Source: Nocardioides sp. SYSU D00065
GTDB lineage: Bacteria > Actinomycetota > Actinomycetes > Propionibacteriales > Nocardioidaceae
Assembly: GCF_017916425.1 (NCBI RefSeq)
Contig: NZ_JAFMSX010000002.1
Coordinates: forward strand, 366,413-430,412
DNA length: 64,000 nt
Direction of reading: 5' to 3'
The position numbers and the translations under genes were made by a program. Of the stretch, positions 33,219-41,390 are shown one piece after another (positions within the stretch are counted from its first letter, which is position 1; each line of letters opens with the position of its first letter). Under the pieces are notes generated by a model, which saw only the letters and a list, made by a program, of their open reading frames with translations, was not told the origin of the DNA and searched no databases.

Positions 33219-35486
33219 TCAGCCTCGACGGACACCGGTGATGCGGTGCACCGCGAACTCGCGGACGTCGTCCGCGCGCAGGTCGTACGCCGAGAGCCGG
33301 CCGCCGTCGAGCCGCCGTGGCTCGACGACCCGCTCACCGCTCGCGCCGTGGTTGTCGACGTAGCCGATGACCACCGTGCTGCCGGACTCGATCGCCTCTC
33401 GCAGCGCCGCCAACGCCCCCGACGGGGTGGTGGCATCGGTGAGCGTCGGTCGGGACGCCCCGGCTCGGTCGCCGGCGCGGATCGCGGTCGCGACCGCCTG
33501 CACCTGCGCGGCCTGGCGCGCCTCCAGCGCTCCGGCCGGACGGCGTCCCCGCCGGGGACGGGCACGCTGGAGGTCGGGTCGGCTGACCCGCACCGTGCCG
33601 TCCGCCGCCTCGACGACGGGCGCCGCGCCCAGCTCGCGCAAGCGCGGCAGCAGCACGTCGATCGGGGAGGTCGAGATCGCCACCGTGGGGGCGAGCAGCC
33701 GCAGGCCGAGCGTCCGGGCGCGCGGGTCGTGCACCAGGGCCGCCAGCGCCGCCTCGTCGTCGGCGCGCAGGAAGGCCTCGGCGTGGCCCACGCGCACGCT
33801 GCCGAAGGTGCGCGCGACGTCGTCGACCAGGAACTCCAGCGGCTGCGGGACGGGGGTCTGCGAGACCGAGGTCAGGAAGTCGCGGACCTCGAGGGCGGAC
33901 CAGCCCGCGTCGAAGCCGCGGCGCAGCGAGCCGGCGCTGAAGCGGTAGACGGTCGCGCCGCCGCGCGACTCCACGTCGGCGAGCAGGTGCAGCCGGCGCG
34001 CCACCTCGCTCTCCAGCGGCCCTGGAGCCACCGCCGTGAGATCGGCCTGCAGCAGGACGTGCTCGACGGGCCTGGGAAGGTGATCGTCGATCGCGGCTGC
34101 CGCACCGGACAGGTCACCGTCGGCCACGAGCCGGCCGCTCGGCGGGAGGCCGCCGGCTCCGGTCACGCCCAGCACCGCGGCCTCGTCCAGCGCCCAGGTG
34201 ACGAGGTCGGTGAAGACCGCCGGCCGCCGCGGTCGCAGCCAGCCGATCCGCTGCACCAGGGAGGCGACGCCGGTGCCCGCCGCCAGCACCTCGCCCTCCG
34301 GCACCTCGGCCAGGACCCGCAGCGCCAGCCGGCGCGCCTCCTCGGCCAGGCCGCTGGAGAGCTCGGGCGCCAGCGCGTTCCAGGACTTGCCCGCCGGGTC
34401 CCGCGAGCCGACCAGCGACGGCACCCGGCTGCTCGCCAGCCACCCCCCGACCAGGCGCGACCAGCGCTCGGCGATCGGTCGCCCCGACCACACGTCGAAC
34501 TCGTCCGTGGGCAGCCAGGCGGGAGAGCCGTCGGGCTGGGCGCCCTCGGCGACGAGGCCGGCGGGGAGCGCCACCTCGACGATGAGCGCGGCACCGGGCT
34601 CGTCCACGTGGAGCTCGCGCGCCACCAGCTTGAGGTCGCGCACGGCCAGGCCCCCGCTGCGCAGGACGCTCGGCGGCTGCACGCCCCAGTGGTCGAGCAG
34701 CAGCTCGACGCGTCGTACGACGTCGAAGGCGGCGCCGGCCGCAGTCCGGGCGACCAGCGCGGCGTCGCGCGACGACGTGGCGAGGGTGGGCACCTCGTCC
34801 ACCGGCTCGGTGGTCGTGCGCCCACCGCGCAGCGCCAGGCCGACCTCACCCGGCACCACCACGGTGTCGCCCTCCCGCGGCACGAGCAGGCGGCGGCTGA
34901 GCAGCTCCTCGGCCGGGGTGCGCGCCTCGGCGGGGGAGACCGTGCGGCGTGCCGACCCGGTGGTGCCTTCGCCGCCGTGGGCGTCGACGTGGCGGAGCAG
35001 GGCCGCGGCCGCCGGACTGAGCTCGGCGATCCGCGCGGCGACCTCGTCGGGCGGGGCGGGCTCGGGGCTGGCAGGGCGGAGGCCGCTCACGACCCCCGGC
35101 ATGGCGCGCAGGGCGTCGGCGACGCCCGTCAGCGCCCGGATGCCGCCCGGCGCCTCCCAGGCCAGCGCCAGGTCCAGGAGCCGATCCAGCGCCGCCGCGG
35201 TGCGCGCCGGGTCGGCAGCGACGATCGAGATCAGATCGTCCGAAGTGGTTTGACCTGCAACCAGCAGGGCATCAAGCACGGACAGTTCCAGACGGTCCAG
35301 GCCGTCGAGGGCTCGGTGGATCGACGAGCGCGTGCTGGCCCGCGAGGCCAGCTGCGAAGAATCTTGAGGGGCGGGTGTGGCGAGATCCGGACGGGCCCTG
35401 AGCAGCGCCACGAGCCGCTCGTCCGGCCAGGCGCGAAGCTGGTCGGCGAGGGTGCGCGCGGGTGTCGCCCGTCCTGAACTGGACAT
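33219..35486 (-). CDS. Helicase-associated (helicase_C_3) protein
   Basis: A 755-residue protein of the actinobacterial 'helicase-associated domain' family. The N-terminal third is helical with winged-helix-like segments (LDRLELSVLDALLVAGQTTSDDL). The helicase_C_3/XPB-like domain lies about 460-600 (LVADGDLSGAAAAIDDHLPRPVEHVLLQ and the following DLTAVAPGPLESEVA). A C-terminal WYL-like segment closes the protein (VVIGYVDNHGASGERVVEPRRL). No Walker A or DEAH box is visible, so it is not a helicase by itself and may partner XPB. The ATG at 35486 is the first methionine giving the conserved start. Confidence 0.8.
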   Translation of the reverse strand: MSSSGRATPARTLADQLRAWPDERLVALLRARPDLATPAPQDSSQLASRASTRSSIHRALDGLDRLELSVLDALLVAGQTTSDDLISIVAADPARTAAALDRLLDLALAWEAPGGIRALTGVADALRAMPGVVSGLRPASPEPAPPDEVAARIAELSPAAAALLRHVDAHGGEGTTGSARRTVSPAEARTPAEELLSRRLLVPREGDTVVVPGEVGLALRGGRTTTEPVDEVPTLATSSRDAALVARTAAGAAFDVVRRVELLLDHWGVQPPSVLRSGGLAVRDLKLVARELHVDEPGAALIVEVALPAGLVAEGAQPDGSPAWLPTDEFDVWSGRPIAERWSRLVGGWLASSRVPSLVGSRDPAGKSWNALAPELSSGLAEEARRLALRVLAEVPEGEVLAAGTGVASLVQRIGWLRPRRPAVFTDLVTWALDEAAVLGVTGAGGLPPSGRLVADGDLSGAAAAIDDHLPRPVEHVLLQADLTAVAPGPLESEVARRLHLLADVESRGGATVYRFSAGSLRRGFDAGWSALEVRDFLTSVSQTPVPQPLEFLVDDVARTFGSVRVGHAEAFLRADDEAALAALVHDPRARTLGLRLLAPTVAISTSPIDVLLPRLRELGAAPVVEAADGTVRVSRPDLQRARPRRGRRPAGALEARQAAQVQAVATAIRAGDRAGASRPTLTDATTPSGALAALREAIESGSTVVIGYVDNHGASGERVVEPRRLDGGRLSAYDLRADDVREFAVHRITGVRRG

Positions 35487-35567
35487 CCCTTCTACGCTAC
35501 TCGCCGGGTCGGCGACGCCGGCCGCGATCTCGACACCGGACCACCACACGGGCGAAGAAGGCAGAGC

Positions 35568-36383
35568 ATGAGGAACGTCGACCTGCACCACGGGGCGGCG
35601 ACCGACGTCGGGCTGGTGCGCAAGGTCAACGAGGACTCGTTCCTGGTCGCACCGCCGGTGTTCGTCGTCGCCGACGGCATGGGCGGGCACTCCGGCGGCG
35701 ACGTCGCCAGCCAGATGGTCGTCGAGGAGTTCCAGCGGCTGGCCGAGGCGTACGACCCCGCGCGCGGCGCCGAGCACGTCACCGACGCCTTCGCACGGGC
35801 GCAGGCGCGCATCGTCGACTACGGCAACGCGCACCGGGCGCTGCAGCCGGGCTGGCACGCCGGCACCACCGCCGTCGTCGCGGTCCTGGTCGACGACCAC
35901 GGCGTGATCAAGTGGCTGCTCGCCAACCTGGGCGACTCCCGCATCTACCGGATCACCGAGGGCCGGCTGGAGCAGATCAGCGTGGACCACTCGGTCGTGC
36001 AGGAGCTCGTCGACGCGGGACAGATCACCGCGCAGGAGGCTGCGGTCCACCCCGAGCGGCACGTCATCACCCGTGCGCTGGGCAGCCCCGAGGGCATCGA
36101 TCCCGACTTCTTCCTGCTGCCGCTGGCCTCGGTCGAGCGGCTGCTGCTGTGCAGCGACGGCGTCACCGGGATGATCGAGGACGAGGTGATCCACGACATC
36201 CTCGAGACCGTGGCAGACCCCCGCGACGCGGCCGACCGGCTCGTGCGAGCGGCGGTGGCTGCCGGAGGCCGCGACAACGCGACGGCGGTCGTCGTCGATG
36301 TGGTGGGATTGGTGAAGGACGCCAGTTATGACTCCCAGCGCCAGCTCGAGAGTCTCGAATCCAAGCTTGGGGGACGACTGTGA
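35568..36383 (+). CDS. PP2C-family Ser/Thr protein phosphatase
   Basis: A 271-residue cytoplasmic PP2C phosphatase that reverses Ser/Thr kinase phosphorylation. All metal-site motifs are intact: NEDSF (21-25), DGMGGHSGGDVAS (36-48), NLGDSRIYR, LLCSDGVTG and GRDNATAVVV. No membrane segment follows the catalytic domain. The start at 35568 has GAAGGCAGAGC before it. Its stop overlaps the FHA gene start (GTGA). Together with two FHA proteins downstream it forms a phospho-signalling unit, but no kinase is encoded in the window. Confidence 0.93.
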   Translation: MRNVDLHHGAATDVGLVRKVNEDSFLVAPPVFVVADGMGGHSGGDVASQMVVEEFQRLAEAYDPARGAEHVTDAFARAQARIVDYGNAHRALQPGWHAGTTAVVAVLVDDHGVIKWLLANLGDSRIYRITEGRLEQISVDHSVVQELVDAGQITAQEAAVHPERHVITRALGSPEGIDPDFFLLPLASVERLLLCSDGVTGMIEDEVIHDILETVADPRDAADRLVRAAVAAGGRDNATAVVVDVVGLVKDASYDSQRQLESLESKLGGRL

Positions 36384-37489
36384 GCACTGAGGCCAGGTTC
36401 GCGGCCGGCGACTGGTACGCCGTCGTCGGCGAGCAGGTGACCGTCCTGCTGCCCGGCAGCCAGCGCGAGCGCGTGGCCGCGCTCTGGGACCTCGTGGACG
36501 CCGGCGCCGGCCCCGACGCCGCTCTCGACGCCCTGCTCGCCGGCGGGCTGTCCTCGCTCGAGCACTTCGCGCTCGTCGCCCACGGCGACGACGCCACCCG
36601 GCTCATCGTGCGCGGCGCGCCCAGCGCCACCGTCACCGCCACGGCGGGCGACTCGATCGTCAGCGCGGTCCCCGGCACCGCCTGGGCCGAGCGACTCGTC
36701 ACCGGGGTCACCAGCCTCCGGATCACCCTCACCGGCGACGGCACGGCCGATCACGTGCTGACCCCCGGCATCGCGCGCGTCTCCGTCGTCGAGCTCGGTA
36801 CGCCGACCACGACCGAGGCGGTCGACGCGCCGGTCGCGACCTCCCGACCCGACCCCGAGCCGCAGGCCGACCCGGAGCCGACCCCGAGCCCGGTCGCCGA
36901 GCCGACTCCCGAGCCGGTCCCCGAGCCGGCTCCCGAGCCGGTCCCCGAGCCGGTTCCCGCCCCCGTCGCCGCCCCGGCGCCCGTGGGCCTTGGCCTCGAG
37001 GACGCTCCCACCGGCGAGACACCCACCGTCGACGACTGGCCCGACCGCGACGGCCAGACGCGCGCCGGCGCCCCGGTGCCGGAGTTCGCTCGTCCGCCGA
37101 TCCCCGGTCAGGAGCTCGCGCCCGAGGTGGTCTCGCAGCCGGTCGCCTCGCTCGTCTTCTCGACCGGGGACGTGGTGTCCGTCGACCGCACCGTGCTGGT
37201 CGGCCGGGCGCCCGAGGCGCGTCGGTTCTCCTCGCAGGACCAGCCCCACGTCGTGACGGTGCCCAGCCCGCACCAGGAGATCTCCTCCACCCACCTCGAG
37301 ATCCGGCCCGGCGCCGGTGCCGACCACGGCTCGGCGATCGCGACCGACCTCGGCTCGACCAACGGCACGGTGCTGGCCCAGCCCGGACTCGAGCCCGAGG
37401 AGCTCAAGCCGGGGATCGCCGTCAGCCTGATCCCCGGTGCCGTGCTCGACCTCGGCGACGGCGTCACCATCCAGGTCACCAACCCCTGA
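36380..37489 (+). CDS. FHA-domain protein with Glu-Pro repeat linker
   Basis: A 369-residue protein. Residues 1-145 form a conserved N-terminal region of unknown fold (YAVVGEQVTVLLPGS...). Residues about 155-200 are a Pro/Glu repeat linker (EPTPEPVPEP type). The FHA domain at about 255-365 keeps the phosphothreonine-binding residues (VGRAPEA, SSTHLEIR, DLGSTNGT). FHA domains read phosphothreonine, so this is a reader paired with the PP2C phosphatase whose stop overlaps its GTG. The next gene, also with an FHA domain, starts 14 bp downstream. Confidence 0.85.
   Translation: MSTEARFAAGDWYAVVGEQVTVLLPGSQRERVAALWDLVDAGAGPDAALDALLAGGLSSLEHFALVAHGDDATRLIVRGAPSATVTATAGDSIVSAVPGTAWAERLVTGVTSLRITLTGDGTADHVLTPGIARVSVVELGTPTTTEAVDAPVATSRPDPEPQADPEPTPSPVAEPTPEPVPEPAPEPVPEPVPAPVAAPAPVGLGLEDAPTGETPTVDDWPDRDGQTRAGAPVPEFARPPIPGQELAPEVVSQPVASLVFSTGDVVSVDRTVLVGRAPEARRFSSQDQPHVVTVPSPHQEISSTHLEIRPGAGADHGSAIATDLGSTNGTVLAQPGLEPEELKPGIAVSLIPGAVLDLGDGVTIQVTNP
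36899..36958 (+). repeat. 12-bp tandem repeat encoding Glu-Pro-x-Pro
   Basis: Five contiguous 12-bp units beginning GAGCCGG or GAGCCGA (36899, 36911, 36923, 36935, 36947), with units 2 and 4 identical (GAGCCGGTCCCC). They encode the stiff Pro/Glu linker of the FHA protein and are prone to slippage. Confidence 0.85.
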
Positions 37490-37502
37490 GCCCGACACGT
37501 CC

Positions 37503-38678
37503 GTGACCCAGCACCCACACCCCACGACGTACCCCGTCGCCCAGCTCGAGCGACGCTTCACCGCGTTCGCCGTCGACCGCCTGCTGGCCTGGAGCCTGCT
37601 CGCCCTCGTCGGCCTCGTCACGGCCCTCTTCGTGTCCGACGACTTCTGGACCGTCGTCGGCGTGGTCGCGGGGGCCATGGTGCTGCTGTGGCTGGCGCTG
37701 GCGGTCGTGCTCGGGGCCACCGGGACCTCCCCCGGCAAGGCGATGGTGGGGTTGCGGGTGGTCCACCACGGCACCGGCACCCCCATCGGCGTCGGCCCGG
37801 CGCTGCTCCGCTCGCTCGTGCTGGGCGCCGCCGGGCTGCCCACCTTCGGCCTCGGCATCGCCACCTTGGCCTGGACGGCCGTGGAGGACCGCAACCGGCA
37901 GCGCCGCGGATGGCACGACCACCTGACGCACACCGTCGTGGTCGACGTACGCCCGGTGGAGGAGGTGGCCGACGAGGATGCCGACGAGGGCCCGCGCCAC
38001 ATCGTCAACCTCACCGCCATGCGCCTCATCCCCGCGCCGCCGGTCGAGGTGATCAGGACTCCCGAGCGCCCCGAGCACTCGACGCGGCGCCAGCCCCTCC
38101 CGGCCGACCTCGCCGCACCGCCGGCCACCGCGCCGCCCGCCACCGCGCCGCACACCGCGCCCCCGCCGCGGGGGGCGGCACCACCGACCGCGGCCGGTCG
38201 GCACGCCGCTGCGGTGCCGGGTGTCCCGGCCCCGCAGCCGCAGGTGCCGCCGCGGCTGCCTCCCCAGCACCACGCGCCACCGCCCGGACGGGCACCGGTG
38301 CCGCAGGGCGCCCCCCACGCGGCCCCGCGCGTGCCTGCCGGACCGCAGCGCTGGCGCGTGCACTTCGACAACGGCGAGAGCTTCGTGATCGCCGGCCTCG
38401 CCCTGGTCGGGCGGCGTCCCGAGGCCCGAGCGGGCGAGCAGGTGGCCCACCTGGTCCCGCTGACGTCCGCCGACATGTCGGTCTCCAAGACCCATGCCCA
38501 GTTCGGGCCCGCCCCCGACGGGACGATCGTCGTGATGGACCGCGGATCGACCAACGGCACCATCCTCGTGCGGCAGGGCGTCTCGCGTCAGCTCGCCCCG
38601 GGCAAGCCGGCCGCGCTCGTCGACGGGGACAAGGTCGTCTACGGCGACCGCGAGATGACCATCACCCGCGAGGCCTGA
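37503..38678 (+). CDS. RDD-family membrane protein fused to FHA domain
   Basis: A 391-residue fusion. Residues about 14-150 are an RDD domain with three hydrophobic helices (RRFTAFAVDRLLAWSLLAL, VVGVVAGAMVLLWLALAVVL, LLRSLVLGAAGLPTFGLG). A disordered Pro/Ala/Arg linker (about 185-280) leads to a C-terminal cytoplasmic FHA domain (about 290-388: VGRRPEA, VSKTHAQF, DRGSTNGT). It could recruit phosphothreonine proteins to the membrane. The GTG at 37503 lies 14 bp after the previous FHA gene. It ends 6 bp from the convergent subtilase gene. Confidence 0.85.
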   Translation: MTQHPHPTTYPVAQLERRFTAFAVDRLLAWSLLALVGLVTALFVSDDFWTVVGVVAGAMVLLWLALAVVLGATGTSPGKAMVGLRVVHHGTGTPIGVGPALLRSLVLGAAGLPTFGLGIATLAWTAVEDRNRQRRGWHDHLTHTVVVDVRPVEEVADEDADEGPRHIVNLTAMRLIPAPPVEVIRTPERPEHSTRRQPLPADLAAPPATAPPATAPHTAPPPRGAAPPTAAGRHAAAVPGVPAPQPQVPPRLPPQHHAPPPGRAPVPQGAPHAAPRVPAGPQRWRVHFDNGESFVIAGLALVGRRPEARAGEQVAHLVPLTSADMSVSKTHAQFGPAPDGTIVVMDRGSTNGTILVRQGVSRQLAPGKPAALVDGDKVVYGDREMTITREA

Positions 38679-38684
38679 CGCCGA

Positions 38685-40811
38685 TCAGCGCGTCAGGGCG
38701 ACCGGGATCCGGGTGATCCCGCCGCGAGCGCCGAGCCAGACGAGCTCGCCGTCGTCGAGCTGGCCGGGCGTCGTCGGGCCGGCGACGGTGACGGTGAAGC
38801 GCGCCGACTCGCCGGGCGCGAGGCGTACGGCGAGGGGTCGGACGCTCACGCGGTGGGAGGTGAAGCCGCGGGCCGTCACGGAGAAGTACTCCGCGCGCGA
38901 GCCGATGTTGGTCACGGTGCGCACGGCCCTGGTCCGCGGCCCACGCAGCAGGATCGAGCTGGTGTTGAGGTCGGCGAGGTCATGGCTGCGCCACGCGCGG
39001 CGCCAGGCGGCCGGCGCGACGTCGAGCGCCAGGTGTGCGCCCGGCGCGCGGGAGGGCAGGGCGCCGGCGCCCTGCTCGAGGGAGGAGGCGCCGCGGACCG
39101 GGGTCGCCGCGGTGACGAGCAGCGAACGGACCTCGGCCGCGGTGCGGTCGCCCTCGGCGAGCACCAGCGCCGCGAGGCCACTGGCGTGCGCGGTGGCCGC
39201 CGAGCTGCCGCTGAAGACGCCCCAGCTCCGGCCGGTGGAGTCGGGCAGGGCGCCGAGGACGGCGTCGCCGTCGGCCACCGCGTCGGGCTTGAGGACGGAC
39301 CCGCGGGGATCGCCGGCGGCACTCCACGGCGCCGTACGCCGCGTGCCGGGCTCACCGGCGACGCGGGACATCGCGAGCTTGGCGCCGGGGTGGCGAGCCA
39401 CCCACCGGCTGAACGCGCGGCCCGCGTCGGCGGCGAGGTGGACGGTGGGCACCGCGTGCAGGTCGGCGCTGACGCTGCCCGGGCGCTGGTTGATCAGGAC
39501 CATGGCGCGACCGCCGGCCTGGGCGACGGCGTCCGACTTGTCGATGCGCCCGATGCCGCCGCGGCGGCACACCACGATGCGGTCGGCGACCAGGCGCGAG
39601 TCGAGGGCGCCGCTGCGACACTGCCCCGCGGCACGCCGGGAGACCCCGGGTGCGGCCGCGTCCTGTGCCAGCACGGCCTGCGCGCGCACGTCCGACGGGC
39701 GTCCGCCGCCCGTCCAGGTGGTGCCGCCGGGCGCCGCCACCCGGGCGCGCGACATCCGGCCCACCGCTGAGCCGACCGTGGTCACCCACGGGGCAGCGTG
39801 GGCGGCGTACGCCGCGTCGGCGGAGTTGCCGGCCGCGCCGAGGACCACGATGTCGGCCTCGGCCGCGCCGAGCAGGGCGAGCTGAAGGGTGTCGATGCCC
39901 TCGCCACCGGCGAGGGCCAGGGTCAGGACGTCGACGCCGTCGGCGACCGCGGCGTCCACCGCGGAGACCACGTCAGCGGTCGAGCACCCGTCGTCGGCAG
40001 GGTCCGGCGCGCCCCAGCACGCCTTGTAGGCCGCGAGCCGGGCCTGCGGCGCGACGCCGCCGAACCGGCCGGCGTCGCGGCCGTCCACGCGGACGCTCAC
40101 TCCGGCGTTGCCGGCAGCAACCGACGACACCTGGGTGCCGTGGCCCAGCACGTCGGCCGCGGACAGCGACTCCGAGGAGCGGACACGGTCCGCGCCGAAT
40201 CCCTCGACGAACCACCGGGCGCCGACCACCTTGCGGGTGCAGTCGTCGCTCGACCAGTCCTCACCCTCCGCGCACGCGCCGGAGAAGTCACTCGGGTCCT
40301 TGCCGAGGCCGGGGACCTCTGCGAAGGCCGGCGACTCGAGGGCGATGCCCGAGTCGACCACGCCGATGACCACCCCAGCGCCACCGCGGAGCCGGGGACT
40401 GGCGGCGGCACTGCGCACGGCCGCCCTCGACGTGTGGGCGGCGAGTGGACGGACCACGTCGGCCTCGATGGCGGCGACTCCGGGCTGGTCGTCGAGCACG
40501 GCGAGCTGGGCGCCGGTGAGCCGGGCGGCGAAGCCGTTGAGGGCGGTGGTCCAGCGGTAGACGGGCTCGGCGCCGACGACCGACAGCACCGCGTCCTGCT
40601 GGGCGAGCAGCTCTGCGGCGTCCCGGCGTCCCGCGGCGGTGCCGGCGCCCTCGAGGGTGACGAGGGTCAGCGGCTGCGACGCCGTGGTGGCGCCGGTGGT
40701 CGGGTCGTCGGCGAGTGCGGCACCCGCGGCGGGCAGCACCAGCGACAGCGCGAGCAGGCCGGACGTCAGGGTCCGCCGAACGGGTCGTGCCTGCACCTGC
40801 CCCACCTCCAC
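38685..40811 (-). CDS. Secreted subtilisin-like serine protease (S8)
   Basis: A 708-residue exported protease. A signal peptide (about 1-34) is followed by an I9-type propeptide (about 45-125). The S8 catalytic domain has Asp153 (GVVDSG), His224 (GHGTQVS), oxyanion Asn329 (AAGNSAD) and the Ser motif SGSSAATA with Ser537. A PA-type insertion (about 375-470) and a C-terminal beta domain (about 610-705) complete it. The serine motif lacks the usual GTSMAxPH sequence, so activity might be altered. Start GTG 40811; no clear promoter in the region shared with the cold-shock gene. Confidence 0.87.
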   Translation of the reverse strand: MEVGQVQARPVRRTLTSGLLALSLVLPAAGAALADDPTTGATTASQPLTLVTLEGAGTAAGRRDAAELLAQQDAVLSVVGAEPVYRWTTALNGFAARLTGAQLAVLDDQPGVAAIEADVVRPLAAHTSRAAVRSAAASPRLRGGAGVVIGVVDSGIALESPAFAEVPGLGKDPSDFSGACAEGEDWSSDDCTRKVVGARWFVEGFGADRVRSSESLSAADVLGHGTQVSSVAAGNAGVSVRVDGRDAGRFGGVAPQARLAAYKACWGAPDPADDGCSTADVVSAVDAAVADGVDVLTLALAGGEGIDTLQLALLGAAEADIVVLGAAGNSADAAYAAHAAPWVTTVGSAVGRMSRARVAAPGGTTWTGGGRPSDVRAQAVLAQDAAAPGVSRRAAGQCRSGALDSRLVADRIVVCRRGGIGRIDKSDAVAQAGGRAMVLINQRPGSVSADLHAVPTVHLAADAGRAFSRWVARHPGAKLAMSRVAGEPGTRRTAPWSAAGDPRGSVLKPDAVADGDAVLGALPDSTGRSWGVFSGSSAATAHASGLAALVLAEGDRTAAEVRSLLVTAATPVRGASSLEQGAGALPSRAPGAHLALDVAPAAWRRAWRSHDLADLNTSSILLRGPRTRAVRTVTNIGSRAEYFSVTARGFTSHRVSVRPLAVRLAPGESARFTVTVAGPTTPGQLDDGELVWLGARGGITRIPVALTR

Positions 40812-40899
40812 GTCGGTCGTCGTCGCGCGTCATGAGCCTCGCGGACCTCTCATCGTCCCAGCAGGGGAGCGCGGAAATCAAAGGGCCTCGGACAACCTG

Positions 40900-40930
40900 T
40901 TGGTGGTGGCCGGTCGCAGCCGCCTATCCT
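40900..40930 (+). promoter_or_regulatory. Probable promoter of the cold-shock gene
   Basis: TTGGTG (40900-40905), 19-bp spacer and TATCCT (40925-40930), about 55 bp before the GTG. The spacer is longer than ideal. The rest of 40812-40985 shows nothing else recognisable. Confidence 0.4.
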
Positions 40931-40985
40931 GTGCCGCGCCCGTGAAACCCACGCGGCGCCGGTCGAGGTGGAGCGGAGCGGTCCT

Positions 40986-41381
40986 GTGCCCAGTGGCAAG
41001 GTGAAGTGGTTCGACGCGGAGAAGGGCTTCGGCTTCCTGTCCCAGGACGACGGCCCGGACGTCTACGTGCACTCCGACGCGCTGCCCGAGGGCGTCGCCA
41101 CGCTGAAGGCCGGCACCAAGGTCGAGTTCGGCATCGCCCAGGGTCGGCGCGGCGACCAGGCGCTGCAGGTGCGGGTGCTCGACGCGCCGGCATCGGTCAG
41201 CCGCAACCAGCGCAACGCCCAGCGCAAGCAGCCGGAGGCGATGGTCACCATCGTCGAGGACCTCATCAAGATGCTCGAGGGCGTCGAGGAGACGTACCGC
41301 CGCGGCCGACACCCCGAGCGCGCCGCGGCCCGGGGCACCGCGAAGGTGCTGCGCGCGCTCGCCGACGAGCTCGAGATCTGA
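40986..41381 (+). CDS. Cold-shock domain protein with C-terminal extension
   Basis: A 131-residue protein. Residues 1-63 are a cold-shock domain with both RNA-binding motifs (KGFGFLS for RNP1, VYVHSDAL for RNP2). The remaining 65 residues are a helical, charged extension ending in ADELEI, typical of the longer actinobacterial cold-shock-like proteins rather than CspA (about 67 residues). It probably binds single-stranded nucleic acid. The GTG at 40986 is fixed by alignment to the family start (PSGKVKWF). It converges with the MFS gene 9 bp downstream. Confidence 0.93.
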   Translation: MPSGKVKWFDAEKGFGFLSQDDGPDVYVHSDALPEGVATLKAGTKVEFGIAQGRRGDQALQVRVLDAPASVSRNQRNAQRKQPEAMVTIVEDLIKMLEGVEETYRRGRHPERAAARGTAKVLRALADELEI

Positions 41382-41390
41382 GCGCCGTCG

